A stretch of DNA of 58,475 nucleotides. Origin: Desulfovibrionaceae bacterium (GTDB lineage Bacteria; Desulfobacterota; Desulfovibrionia; Desulfovibrionales; Desulfovibrionaceae). Each line of letters opens with the position of its first letter. The stretch's first letter is position 1. The notes under the pieces are model-generated. The model was not told the origin of the DNA. It made no database searches and worked only from the letters and a program-made list of their open reading frames with translations. The DNA is taken from contig JAQVCS010000016.1 of the NCBI GenBank assembly GCA_028689675.1, positions 1 through 58,475 of the forward strand. Direction: 5' to 3'. Shown in pieces: positions 7,251 to 16,138 of this stretch. The translations under genes were made by a program, and so were the position numbers.

Positions 7251-9674
7251 TTAGATGTTTTTGCCCGTGGGTATAGTCATGGTTTCTGCCCCGCAGGCAT
7301 CGTCTTCCCGCCCCAAGGCTCTTAGGGCGCGGGCAAGCAAATGCCAGCCCTGTGCAGTTTCTTGAATGCTGATGCTCTTGCGTGCCAGCATTTCTGCCAT
7401 GGCAGGGTCTTCCCCCGCGTCAAGGTAAAGCTGGGCAAGTATGCGCAGGGCAGCAGCATCATAGGGGTTTTTAATAAGGGCATCATGCAGAAAGGCGCGG
7501 GCTTTGCCATGTTTTTTTTGCGCTATAGCAAGGTTTGCCAAATGACGTAGCGCCACGCTGCCTTGCGGCTGTGCTTTTTCCAGCAGGGCAGCGCGGCTGT
7601 AATATTGCTGTGCCGCTGTGCGCTTGCCAGCAGCTTCGGCTAGTTGCCCAAGGCGCAGGCAGGCATAGAGGTGCTCTGGAGAATATTTTAAGCAAAGCTT
7701 AAAGTTTTTTGCGGCAGCGCGCGAATCGTTACGACTTTGATACAGCGTGCCAAGGTTGTAATAAATGGCGGCATCTTCAGGCTTGCGCTTGACGGCTTCC
7801 AAAAAATATTGTTTTGCCTGCTCATAACGCCCCAAGGCCGCCACGCTTACCCCAAGGGAATTCCACGCCATGGCATTGTTTTCATCTGCCAGCAAGGCCA
7901 GCTTATATTCTTCAATAGCGCCAAAAATATCCCCTTGGCTGTAGCGGCGGTCTGCACTGATATTCAAGGCCAGCGTGCCGCACATACCCACATGCGGCTT
8001 GGGCAGCAGCAGGGCATAGTCCAGCGCTTTAAAGGCGCAGGAAAGCATATCTTCACGCCCAAAGTGCAGCAAGGGGTAGGTGGCAATGCCCGCGGCGGCA
8101 TCAAGCTGCCCTTGCTCAAGGCTTTGGCAAAACTGCGTATATAAAGCCTGTACATCTTCGCTGTTCTGGGTGGCTTCGGCATGCGGGTGGAAGAAAATGA
8201 GCGACTGCGCCCCATAGCGCCCCCCCCACGCTGGGGCAGCTTCGGCAGGGGTATTGTGCACCAAGTGCCGCCAAAGCTGGGCAGCTTCTGCCAGCAGCGC
8301 TTCATGCCTTTCTGTGGAAATGACCACATCCTGCTGCGGGGCAAGGCGCACAATGGCTAGGCTAAAGGCTGGGTGCAGTGTGCATTCTCGCGCAAGGCGG
8401 GCACAAAAGGCATTGCACGAAAGCAGGCCAGTAAGCGAGTCTTCTATGGGTTTTGTTTGGTTTTCTTCGGTAATAAGGCGCAGGCTGTCGCCCTTTTGTA
8501 AGGGGCGGGTGGGGTCACTGAGCAGGCTTGTTTCGGCAAGAGACCATGAATCTTTTATTTCTGCCAGCACCAGTTCGCCCATATATTCTGGTGTGCTGTC
8601 ATGCTCGGGCGTGCGCCATGCGCTCAGGCGCATGCCTTTATATGCCCCTGCCTGCCGCCCCAAGCTTACCCGTAGGCGTTCTTGCGGCAGCACCCCGCGC
8701 ACAATGCCGCCTTCCTGAAGCAGGCGGGCATAGTCAAAAATGCAATTTTTCAGCCTGCCTTCGCTCGCCCACAGGGCATCGGCAGCTGTGCTTGCCGCCA
8801 GCCTTGCCCTTGCCAACAACAGTCTAGCCTGCTCAAACATGGGCAAATTCAATTCCATGCCCGCCATGTCTTGTGGGTACAGGCCATGCCCTGCGGTAAT
8901 GCGGGGATAAATGGGCAGGCGTGTATACACATCCTGCCCATGCACTGCTTCCATGCGCTGAATGGCCGCCGCCGCAACCTGACGGCAGGCACTGCGCCCC
9001 GAAGAAGGCAATAACAAGCTAAATTCATAGGCGCCAGAGCGGGAAATGGTGACCGAGGCGGGCATATCCTGCACAAGAGCCTGTGCCATATCGTGCAGCA
9101 TTTTTTCAGCAAAAGCATAGCCATGGCGGGCAATAACATCGCGCATTCCGCCCCAGCGCAGTGTGACCAGCCCCATACACAAGCGGTGCAGACCTTGAGG
9201 GGATTTTTTGCCCTCGCTGCTGTGCCCCTGCGTGCTTTCTGCCACTTCTGTGCCTTGTTCCTGCCCCATGCGGCAGCGCACAAGGTCGGCTTCCTGTTCC
9301 ATTTTTTGCAGCAAATAGCGGTCGCGCAGCAGGCCTGTAACTGGGTCAAGCTTGCTTTGGCGGGAGCTGGCAATGGCATGCAGGCACACAGAGGCTAGGG
9401 CTGGCAGGGCGGGCAACAGGGGCTTGGCCTGCCGTGCCCGCACATTGGCCATAACAAAAATGCCTAAAAAGTCTTCATTATTCCACAAGGGTAACAGCAC
9501 TTTGCGCTCGCTTGCCAGCCATTCTGCTTCCTTGGGCTCATGATTGCGAGGAAAATAAAGAGCATGGGCACTGAATGGCAGAATGCTGTGCAAATACGCA
9601 TGCAGGGCAGATTCTTCTTCAAGCAGTTCCTGACGGGTCAGTACGGGGGCGGAGGGCAAAGTTTGGTGTTCCAT
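7251..9674 (-). CDS. Tandem degenerate GGDEF-like domains fused to TPR repeats
   Basis: This 807-aa protein has no predicted membrane segment or signal peptide. An N-terminal GAF-like region (~1-105) is followed by two stretches beginning like GGDEF domains, DPVTGLLRDRYLL (~108) and DSLTGLLSCNAFC (~410). In each the GGDEF signature is lost: ISRSGAYEFSLLLP in the first and GGRYGAQSLIFF in the second. Neither should make cyclic di-GMP. The C-terminal third holds at least four TPR repeats (for example NNAMAWNSLGVSVAALGRYEQA), which bind proteins. It could be a signalling scaffold or nucleotide sensor (inference). It stands alone, divergent from the metallo-hydrolase gene. Confidence 0.8.
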   Translation of the reverse strand: MEHQTLPSAPVLTRQELLEEESALHAYLHSILPFSAHALYFPRNHEPKEAEWLASERKVLLPLWNNEDFLGIFVMANVRARQAKPLLPALPALASVCLHAIASSRQSKLDPVTGLLRDRYLLQKMEQEADLVRCRMGQEQGTEVAESTQGHSSEGKKSPQGLHRLCMGLVTLRWGGMRDVIARHGYAFAEKMLHDMAQALVQDMPASVTISRSGAYEFSLLLPSSGRSACRQVAAAAIQRMEAVHGQDVYTRLPIYPRITAGHGLYPQDMAGMELNLPMFEQARLLLARARLAASTAADALWASEGRLKNCIFDYARLLQEGGIVRGVLPQERLRVSLGRQAGAYKGMRLSAWRTPEHDSTPEYMGELVLAEIKDSWSLAETSLLSDPTRPLQKGDSLRLITEENQTKPIEDSLTGLLSCNAFCARLARECTLHPAFSLAIVRLAPQQDVVISTERHEALLAEAAQLWRHLVHNTPAEAAPAWGGRYGAQSLIFFHPHAEATQNSEDVQALYTQFCQSLEQGQLDAAAGIATYPLLHFGREDMLSCAFKALDYALLLPKPHVGMCGTLALNISADRRYSQGDIFGAIEEYKLALLADENNAMAWNSLGVSVAALGRYEQAKQYFLEAVKRKPEDAAIYYNLGTLYQSRNDSRAAAKNFKLCLKYSPEHLYACLRLGQLAEAAGKRTAAQQYYSRAALLEKAQPQGSVALRHLANLAIAQKKHGKARAFLHDALIKNPYDAAALRILAQLYLDAGEDPAMAEMLARKSISIQETAQGWHLLARALRALGREDDACGAETMTIPTGKNI

Positions 9675-9822
9675 GCAAAGAGTATAGCGAGAAGAGTGTG
9701 TAAAGTCTAGATTTGCTCAAGACTTTGCTTGCAGCATGCTTGGGCTTGCCCTGCGCCCCTGCCTTCGGTATACTGCACAAACCAATGCATTTTGCCCTAT
9801 TTTTCTGAACAAGGAATGCTCT

Positions 9823-10461
9823 ATGCCCATTGTTACCTTCCCTCTTGGCCCTTTAGAAACAAATTGTTATCTCATTCATAATGAGAGCACTGCCCTTGCT
9901 GTGGATGTGGGCGGTGACCCTGCTGATGTGCTGGATTATTTAACGCAGCACAAGCTGTGCCTGAGCCATATTCTTATTACGCACCTGCATTTTGACCATT
10001 TGTATGGTGTGGCGGCTTTGCAGGAGGCCACGCACGCTGTGGTGCTTTGCCCCGCGGGGGATGACTGTCTGCGCGGCACCAGCCTTGCCGATGGCGGGCA
10101 ATGGGGTTTGCCCACGGTGCCGCCTTTTGCTTCACAAAATTTTACCCTTGGCGAGCAGACAATTGGGGGCTTTGTTCTTTCTATTTTTGAAACCCCGGGG
10201 CACACCCCCGGCAGTGTTTCCTTGTATATGCCGCAGGAAAAAGCTGTATTTACGGGCGATGCGCTTTTTTATCATTCCATGGGGCGCACAGACTTCCCCG
10301 GAGGCGATCAGGCAACCTTGCTGCATTCCATTAGAACGCGCCTGTTTACCTTACCAGAAGAAACGCTTGCCTACCCGGGGCATGGCCCCGAAACCTCTAT
10401 TGGCAATGAAAAGCGCAATAATCCCTATTGTGGGGATTTTGTCCATAACACAGAGCTCTAG
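9823..10461 (+). CDS. Metallo-beta-lactamase-fold hydrolase (glyoxalase II-like)
   Basis: A 212-aa cytoplasmic protein of the short glyoxalase-II-like MBL group. The metal site THLHFDHLYG gives the HxHxDH motif; ETPGHTPGSVSLYM and FTGDALFYHSMGRTDFPGG supply further ligands, and AYPGHGPETSIGNEKRNNPY the last histidine. Homologues are thiolester hydrolases or persulfide dioxygenases; the short length and lack of a rhodanese domain favour a generic hydrolase. I chose ATG 9823 because AAGGA lies just upstream. The gene starts a three-gene run with the flavin reductase (15 bp gap) and comF. Confidence 0.88.
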   Translation: MPIVTFPLGPLETNCYLIHNESTALAVDVGGDPADVLDYLTQHKLCLSHILITHLHFDHLYGVAALQEATHAVVLCPAGDDCLRGTSLADGGQWGLPTVPPFASQNFTLGEQTIGGFVLSIFETPGHTPGSVSLYMPQEKAVFTGDALFYHSMGRTDFPGGDQATLLHSIRTRLFTLPEETLAYPGHGPETSIGNEKRNNPYCGDFVHNTEL

Positions 10462-10476
10462 GTAAAGGAGCAGGGC

Positions 10477-11085
10477 ATGGCGCAAAAAAGCATCGTTGTG
10501 CTGGGGGGCAGCCCCCGCGCCCACGGCAATTCCGATTGTTTTGCAGAATGTTTTGCCCGCGGTGTGGCGGCGGGCGGGGGCAGTGTGCAGCTTGTGCATA
10601 TGCGTGCTTTTCATGTGCAGCCCTGCACTGGCTGCCATGCCTGTGTGCAGCTGCCCAAGCATGCCTGTGTGCTGGGGGGGCAGGATGATGCCGAGCAGCT
10701 TTTTGCCCTTGTGCAGCAAGCGCCCCTTGTGCTGATTGTTTCGCCCATTTATTTTTATGCTTTGCCTGCTGGGCTGAAGGCCTTTGTTGACCGTGCTCAG
10801 CGCTTTTGGGCTGGGGGGGCGGCACAGGGTACAGGTTTGCCACTGTGGGCTGGCTTTATAGCAGGGCGCCCGCGTGGGGAAAAATTGTTTGCAGGCAGTG
10901 AACTGTGCTTGCGCTATTTTGCCGCAGCGCTGGGGCGGCAGCTTACAGAAACCTTGCCCTGCAAAGGCTACGATGCCCAGCACGATTTGCAGCAAGACAC
11001 CCTGCAATGCGCTGCCATAGAGGCTTGGGGGCGCAAGGCCGCTGCTACAGCCCAAGCGGTGCTGGCTGGGTCATGCTCGGCCTAG
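10477..11085 (+). CDS. NADPH-dependent FMN reductase / flavodoxin-fold oxidoreductase
   Basis: This 202-aa protein has the flavodoxin-like fold of the iron-sulfur flavoprotein/WrbA superfamily. The FMN phosphate loop is VLGGSPRAHGNSD, and SPIYFYALPAGLKAFVDRAQRFW is the conserved middle segment. CTGCHACVQLPKHAC resembles the compact cysteine cluster of iron-sulfur flavoproteins, which usually binds a 4Fe-4S cluster. It is probably an NAD(P)H:flavin or electron-transfer protein in the cytoplasm. Its last 13 bp overlap the start of comF. Confidence 0.82.
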   Translation: MAQKSIVVLGGSPRAHGNSDCFAECFARGVAAGGGSVQLVHMRAFHVQPCTGCHACVQLPKHACVLGGQDDAEQLFALVQQAPLVLIVSPIYFYALPAGLKAFVDRAQRFWAGGAAQGTGLPLWAGFIAGRPRGEKLFAGSELCLRYFAAALGRQLTETLPCKGYDAQHDLQQDTLQCAAIEAWGRKAAATAQAVLAGSCSA

Positions 11086-11807
11086 AGGCGCTTGCTGCCC
11101 TGCTGGGCTTGCATGAGCGGCGCTGCCCTGTGTGCCTTGCGCCCTTTACGCCCCAGCCTTGTGCCACCACGGTGGCCGACTGCCTATTTTGTCCCCAATG
11201 CAGCCCCAGCTTTGCCCCCTTGCCACAGGCACATTGCTCGGCCTGTGCTCTGCCATTGCCTTTGGGCACGCCAGCAGGCACATTGTGCGGACGTTGTGCC
11301 CGCAGCCTGCCGCCTTGGGCTGGCCTGCGCAGCTATGGCCTGTATGAAGGGGCATTGCGCAGCCTGCTTTTGCGCTTTAAATTTGCTGGCGAGGTGCATC
11401 TGGCTCCTATACTGGCGGCTTTGCTGCTGGAATGCCTGACCTGCCTGCCCGCTGCCGATGCCCTTGTGCCCATACCGCAGCATCCAGCCCATTTGCGCCA
11501 GCGTGGGTATAATCAGGCGCATGAGCTTGCTCTTGCCCTTGCTGCACACACGGCCTTGCCCTGTGAAACGCGGGCTTTGCAGCGTGTGCAGCCTGTACCT
11601 TCGCAAACTACGCTAAGCGGGCAGCAGCGCCACAGTGCACCGCGGGCTTCTTTTGCCTGCCATAGCGCGGTGCAGGGCAAAAAACTTATGCTGGTGGACG
11701 ATATTTGCACCACGGGCGGCACGCTGTTTCATGCAGCGCACTGTCTGCTCCACGCTGGGGCGCAGGCTGTTTATTGCCTTACCGTGGCGCGTACAGCGCA
11801 GCATTAA
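11073..11807 (+). CDS. comF: ComF-family phosphoribosyltransferase-like protein
   Basis: A 244-aa protein with four CxxC pairs in the first third (CPVC, CPQC, CSAC, CGRC), a zinc-ribbon-like module, followed by a type I phosphoribosyltransferase fold with the PRPP loop LMLVDDICTTGGT. The block VPIPQHPAHLRQRGYNQAHELA is the standard ComF segment. ComF proteins are needed for DNA uptake in competent bacteria, but they are widespread and the function here is unproven. The ATG at 11073 overlaps the preceding gene by 13 bp, indicating coupling. Confidence 0.9.
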   Translation: MLGLEALAALLGLHERRCPVCLAPFTPQPCATTVADCLFCPQCSPSFAPLPQAHCSACALPLPLGTPAGTLCGRCARSLPPWAGLRSYGLYEGALRSLLLRFKFAGEVHLAPILAALLLECLTCLPAADALVPIPQHPAHLRQRGYNQAHELALALAAHTALPCETRALQRVQPVPSQTTLSGQQRHSAPRASFACHSAVQGKKLMLVDDICTTGGTLFHAAHCLLHAGAQAVYCLTVARTAQH

Positions 11808-12044
11808 CCATGCTGCCTGTGTTTTTCTTGCTGTTGTGGTGCTCTTGTGTTTTGTGCTGAACAGGCTATAGTTATTCAAACAATAATGAAAGCAAGGTCT
11901 TGGTTATTTATTTTTTGCTTTTGCCTCTTTGCAAAAGCCCACTTGCTTTTTTATGCTATTGCTATTATTCTATTAGAATCAAATCCCTATACTGGTTGTC
12001 AGCATGGGATTGCCCCCAGACTGGCAATGAACTATGGAGACATT

Positions 12045-12953
12045 ATGAGAATTACGGTGTTGTTAAGTATACTTGTTTTATTGTTGGGAACCTTTGCTCT
12101 GAGCATTCAAGATGCAGACGCTGCGCGCATTGGCGGCGGGCGCTCTTTTGGTAGCCGCCCTACCATGAGCCAACCTGCGCCTTCAAGCTCGGTGAACCGC
12201 CCCAGTGCTACCCAAAAACAGCCCGGTGCAGCAGCAACCGCCGCCCCTAATCGTGGTTTGTTTGGTGGCATGGGTGGTATGCTGGGCGGCTTGCTTGCGG
12301 GCTCGCTGCTGGGCTCTATGCTCTTTGGTGGCGGCTTTTCTGGCGGCGGTTTTATGGATATTTTGCTGCTGGGTCTTGTTGCCTTTTTTGCCTTTAAGTT
12401 CTTTAGCCGCAGGCGTGCAGCCAGCAGCCCCAATGCGGCGGCCGCAGGGGCACACGGGGCAGGGGCGGCAGCGCCTCAGCAGCCCACAATGTTTAGCCAA
12501 GCCAGCGAAGCTGCCAGCGAGGGCTGGAGCAGACTGCAAAACCAGCCAGCTCAGCAGGTTGCCAGCGAAGCTGGTGTGCCCGTGCCCGCTGGCTTTGATG
12601 TGGACGATTTTTTGCGCGGCGCCAAGGTGGTGTATAACCGCCTGCAAGACTCTTGGGACAAGCGCAATTTGAGCGATATTGGGCAATTTGCCAGCCCTGC
12701 GGTAATGGAAGAATTGCGCCGCCAATTTGCCGAAGACCCCACCCCCTCCACAACGCAAATTCTTATGCTCAAGGCAAACTTGTTGGGTGTGGAAGAAGGC
12801 GCCGGGGAGCAGCGTGCTCAGGTACTTTTTGAAGCCTCTTTGCGCGAATCCAAAGCAGGCATGGCAGAAGAAGTGCGCGAAGTGTGGCATTTTGTGCGCC
12901 AAATGGAAGGAGACACCATGTGGCGCTTGGATGGCATTCAGCAGGTTAATTAA
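12045..12953 (+). CDS. Tim44-like domain membrane protein
   Basis: A 302-aa envelope protein. It begins with a signal or membrane segment (MRITVLLSILVLLLGTFALS), then a low-complexity Ser/Pro/Gln region, a Gly-rich stretch (GGMGGMLGGLLAGSLLG) and a second membrane helix (FMDILLLGLVAFFAFKFF). The C-terminal ~130 residues (FDVDDFLRGAKVVYNRLQDSWDKRNLSDIGQFAS onward) match the Tim44/MRPL45-like fold. Bacterial members are of unknown function. I chose the ATG at 12045 because GGAG sits 9 bp upstream. A promoter-like TATACT lies at 11988-11993. Confidence 0.82.
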   Translation: MRITVLLSILVLLLGTFALSIQDADAARIGGGRSFGSRPTMSQPAPSSSVNRPSATQKQPGAAATAAPNRGLFGGMGGMLGGLLAGSLLGSMLFGGGFSGGGFMDILLLGLVAFFAFKFFSRRRAASSPNAAAAGAHGAGAAAPQQPTMFSQASEAASEGWSRLQNQPAQQVASEAGVPVPAGFDVDDFLRGAKVVYNRLQDSWDKRNLSDIGQFASPAVMEELRRQFAEDPTPSTTQILMLKANLLGVEEGAGEQRAQVLFEASLRESKAGMAEEVREVWHFVRQMEGDTMWRLDGIQQVN

Positions 12954-12961
12954 GCCTGAGC

Positions 12962-12990
12962 AGCACAAGAGCCTTGTGCCTTGTGCTTTT
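12962..12990 (+). terminator. Hairpin terminator after the Tim44-like gene
   Basis: AGCACAAG and CTTGTGCT pair around a 10-nt loop and are followed by TTTT. Confidence 0.6.
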
Positions 12991-13053
12991 GCCCCCTGCC
13001 TTTTGGCGGGCTATGCTTTGCTTCCTTCTTTTTCTCTTTTATAGTATAACAAT

Positions 13054-13088
13054 GCGGTCGTTCTGTCTTTCAGGGCGGCCGCTTTTTT
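13054..13088 (+). terminator. GC-rich hairpin with T-run before the K+ channel gene
   Basis: GCGGTCG and CGGCCGC pair (one G-U) around a ~15-nt loop and are followed by TTTTTT. It lies 40 bp upstream of the channel start, so it either ends upstream transcripts or is a leader attenuator. Confidence 0.5.
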
Positions 13089-13127
13089 GGCGCTCTTGTT
13101 GTGACACTGTTTTTGCGTGGTGCATAT

Positions 13128-14960
13128 ATGAAATTTTTTGGTTCGCAGCTTTCGGCATTAATGACGCCTGCCTCTTCAAAGATGAATCGCCTTTTTTTAT
13201 GGCAATTTCTCGGTGTGCTGCTGCTTATGGTGGTGGTGTACAGTGTGCTTTTCCATTTTATTATGGCGCATGAAGACCGATATTATTCATGGATAACAGG
13301 CGTGTATTGGACTTTGACCGTAATGTCTACCCTCGGTTTTGGGGACATTACCTTTGTTTCTGATATGGGCAAAGCTTTTTCTATTCTTGTCTTAATTTCT
13401 GGTGTGCTTTTTTTGCTCTTGATGCTGCCTTTTACCTTTACGCAATATGTGTACGCCCCATGGCTGGAAGCGCAAAAGAAAAACCGCGTGCCAAGGGCTG
13501 TTGCGCCCACATTGCAAGACCACGTCATTATTATTGGTGTTACCCCCGCAGCCCTCAACCTAGCCGAAGAAATAGGCACCTATGGTTTCAGTACCGTGTG
13601 TTTGTGCAATGACCCGCAGCAGGCTTTGGATTTGGTCGATCGCGGCTTTCATGTGGTGGTGGGGGATTATGACACAGGCAAGACCTATGCTTCCTTGAAT
13701 ATCGAAAAGGCCGCGCTGGTTGTTTCTTTGGAAAATGAAATGCGCAATACCAACATTGCCTTTACCATTCGTGAACATGAAAAAGATATTGGTCTGAACA
13801 GCCATGTGCCCGTGCTGGCGCGCGCCGAGCATCAGGATGGTGTAGATATTTTGGAGCTGGCAGGCTGCACAGCTGTATTCCAATTTCATAAATTACTGGG
13901 TGAGGGGCTTTCTCGGCGCATTATTAACAAAGAAAACCGCTCCAGCATTATTGACCACTTTGGTGACCTTGTGGTGGCTGAAGCCCCAGTGATGCGCACG
14001 GGCTTGGTAGGCAAAACCCCTGTTAATTGTGGGGTGCGGCAGCATTCTGGCGTGAATATAGTAGGCTTGTGGGAGCGGGGAAAGTTCAAGCTGCCCCGCC
14101 CGAATGAGGAATTTACCGCCAATACTGTGCTGGTGCTGGCTGGTACCGAAGCACAAATGCAGCAATTTAATATTTTTGCTGAAAGTATGGATTTAGAGGA
14201 AGAAGAGCCAGCCCTAGTACAGGTCAGCGCGGAGCCCACCGTTGAGGCCGAGGCCAGCCCCAAAAAACCTGCCCCCAACCGCCTGACGGCTTTAGAAGAG
14301 CTCAAACCAGTAGATACGGGGCGTGTGCTTATTTTGGGCGGCGGGCGCGTGGGCAAAGCGGCAGCAGATTTTTTGCGCCAGCGCGGCGTATCGTGCTGCA
14401 TTGTTGAGCGCGAAGGGAGCATTCGCCATACCGATTTGGATTATGTGCAGGGGGATGCTTCAGACAGGACAGTTCTTGAGCAGGCAGGGCTTAACAATTC
14501 GCCAGCCGTGGTTATTACTACGCATGACGACGACATAAATATTTACCTTACTATTTATTGCCGCCGTTTGCGCCCCGCTATGCAAATTATCAGCCGTGCC
14601 AATTTGGAACGTAATGTGGGTATTTTGCACGCGGCTGGTGCGGATTTGGTGCTTTCGCTTTCTTCAGTTGTCACAAGCAATGTTATTAACATGCTTTCGC
14701 CTGGGCGTGTTTTTATGCTAAACGAGGGGCTTTCTATCTTTCGTACTGTGGCAGGAAAGACTTTGGCTGGGCATAATCTTATGAGTAGTGGCATACGGGT
14801 ACGCACCAATTGCAGTGTGGTTGCTGTGCATACTCTTGATGGCACTATGCTTATTAACCCACACCCCGAATATGTTTTTGCCCACGATGATGATGTGTAC
14901 ATTATTGGCGACCGTGCGGCTGAACAAAAATTTTATGAACTTTACGGTTGTTCCGATTAA
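13128..14960 (+). CDS. Potassium channel with two cytoplasmic RCK (TrkA) domains
   Basis: A 610-aa inner-membrane channel. Two membrane helices (~LWQFLGVLLLMVVVYSVLF and AFSILVLISGVLFLLLMLPF) flank a pore loop with filter TLGFGD, a variant of TVGYGD. Then comes a TrkA-N domain whose nucleotide loop is altered (IIIGVTPAALNLAEE), a TrkA-C-like region, an acidic linker and a second TrkA-N domain with an intact loop (LILGGGRVGKAAADF) plus TrkA-C. The tandem RCK arrangement within one chain is as in ligand-gated K+ channels. The start is uncertain: 13128 (MKFFGSQL) fits the homology, but an in-frame GTG at 13101 is possible and neither has a good ribosome-binding site. Confidence 0.88.
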   Translation: MKFFGSQLSALMTPASSKMNRLFLWQFLGVLLLMVVVYSVLFHFIMAHEDRYYSWITGVYWTLTVMSTLGFGDITFVSDMGKAFSILVLISGVLFLLLMLPFTFTQYVYAPWLEAQKKNRVPRAVAPTLQDHVIIIGVTPAALNLAEEIGTYGFSTVCLCNDPQQALDLVDRGFHVVVGDYDTGKTYASLNIEKAALVVSLENEMRNTNIAFTIREHEKDIGLNSHVPVLARAEHQDGVDILELAGCTAVFQFHKLLGEGLSRRIINKENRSSIIDHFGDLVVAEAPVMRTGLVGKTPVNCGVRQHSGVNIVGLWERGKFKLPRPNEEFTANTVLVLAGTEAQMQQFNIFAESMDLEEEEPALVQVSAEPTVEAEASPKKPAPNRLTALEELKPVDTGRVLILGGGRVGKAAADFLRQRGVSCCIVEREGSIRHTDLDYVQGDASDRTVLEQAGLNNSPAVVITTHDDDINIYLTIYCRRLRPAMQIISRANLERNVGILHAAGADLVLSLSSVVTSNVINMLSPGRVFMLNEGLSIFRTVAGKTLAGHNLMSSGIRVRTNCSVVAVHTLDGTMLINPHPEYVFAHDDDVYIIGDRAAEQKFYELYGCSD

Positions 14961-14975
14961 CCGTGCAAGGAATGT

Positions 14976-15407
14976 ATGTCTAAAGCTATTAAAAATATTA
15001 TTGAAGAAAGGGATATGTTTGCCCGTATGCTGGGTATGGTTATTGAAGAAGCCAACGGCGGCTATGCCCGCGTGAGCATGGAGCTTACTAAAAACCATTG
15101 CAATGGCGTGGGCATGGCGCATGGCGGGGCTATTTTTTCTTTAGCCGATGTTGCCTTTGGTGCAGCAGCCAATAGCGGCTATGAACATGCCGTGGTCACC
15201 TTGAGCAGCAATATCATTTTTTTGCAGCCGGGCAGGGTGAGCCCGCTGGTGGCGGAAGCCCGCGTGATACGCCGTGGCGCACATATTGGCAATTATGAAG
15301 TGGTGGTGCGCGATGGGGCAGGCACAGAAGTGGCGCGCAGCCAGACCTCTGGTTTTGTAACAGATATTCCGCTGAATACAGACTGTGATTTTGCGAAAAA
15401 GCCATAA
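14976..15407 (+). CDS. PaaI-family hotdog thioesterase
   Basis: A 143-aa cytoplasmic hotdog protein. The sequence HCNGVGMAHGGAIFSLADVAFGAA carries the PaaI-type HGGxxFxxxD motif with the catalytic aspartate. The substrate is probably an acyl-CoA, but no phenylacetate genes are nearby. AAGGA sits upstream of the ATG. It starts 15 bp after the channel gene and may share its transcript. Confidence 0.88.
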   Translation: MSKAIKNIIEERDMFARMLGMVIEEANGGYARVSMELTKNHCNGVGMAHGGAIFSLADVAFGAAANSGYEHAVVTLSSNIIFLQPGRVSPLVAEARVIRRGAHIGNYEVVVRDGAGTEVARSQTSGFVTDIPLNTDCDFAKKP

Positions 15408-15427
15408 ATAAACGCTGAAGAAACAAT

Positions 15428-15484
15428 GCCCAAAACAAAACTAGCCCCAAGTATGCACTACTTAGGGCTGGCTTTGTTTTGGGC
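15428..15484. terminator. Long hairpin between thioesterase and chagasin-like gene
   Basis: GCCCAAAACAAA and TTTGTTTTGGGC form the outer arms, and CTAGCCC with GGGCTGG continue inward. It lies between convergent genes and has A/T-rich arms in both directions. Confidence 0.7.
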
Positions 15485-15637
15485 GCAATTTTGCCTTGAA
15501 ATTGCTCTGCTATCTGCGGGAGAGATACCCACTAAAGGTATAAGCGCAAGTTATTTGCGCTGTTCAAGGCCAAAGTGGGCGTGTTTTTCAGCTTTTAAAT
15601 TATATAATGTTAACGGTACGCTGCTCTAGACATATGC

Positions 15638-16138
15638 TCAGGGCAGGGCTGGCAATGGCTTTATATGTATACCCAAATGTGCATCCACAACAAGCATAAG
15701 CGCTATGCTGGTGGCTTGTTCGCTGGGCACCCATGGGCGGTGATAGCTCAGGGTGAGCTTTGCCCTGCCTTCTTGTTGTGCTTGCAGGCTAAAGGCCGCT
15801 ATTCCCCCCACGCCAACCATGCCCGCAGCATGCGGCAGGGGGCTGAATTGCTCTTGAGCACAGCGTACAATGCCTTGCGGCTCCACGCTCAGCACATGCC
15901 ATAGAAAGCCCGTGGTGGGGTTGCCTTCAAGGTACAGGCTGGCTGTGCTGCCTTGCGTTGCTGTGTATATCTCCAGAACAGAGCCTGTTTGTGTTTGTAC
16001 CTGCATAGCTGTGGCTCGCCCCTGCGAAAGAGCCTTGATGTGCTCTTGCGCTGGCGTGTTTGGCTGTGCCTGTGCGCAGGCATAAAGCAGCAGGCAGCAC
16101 AGCAGCACAAGGGGCAGGGCGGTATACTTATACATCAA
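15638..16138 (-). CDS. Chagasin-like (I42) protease inhibitor lipoprotein
   Basis: A 166-aa secreted lipoprotein: hydrophobic signal (YTALPLVLLCCLLLYAC) with lipobox LYAC. The mature part has the three inhibitor loops of the chagasin family: GNPTTGFLWHV, GVGGIAAFSLQA and LSYHRPWVP. Chagasins block papain-like cysteine proteases, so a bacterial member may protect the envelope from host or own proteases (inference). Its start overlaps the end of the upstream helicase gene by about 11 bp on the same strand, so it is translationally coupled to a protein with no obvious functional link. Confidence 0.88.
   Translation of the reverse strand: MMYKYTALPLVLLCCLLLYACAQAQPNTPAQEHIKALSQGRATAMQVQTQTGSVLEIYTATQGSTASLYLEGNPTTGFLWHVLSVEPQGIVRCAQEQFSPLPHAAGMVGVGGIAAFSLQAQQEGRAKLTLSYHRPWVPSEQATSIALMLVVDAHLGIHIKPLPALP

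Noticed and set aside
9736..9822. Longer N-terminus for the MBL hydrolase
   Set aside because: The extra 29 residues do not resemble the family, and a ribosome-binding site precedes the inner ATG at 9823.
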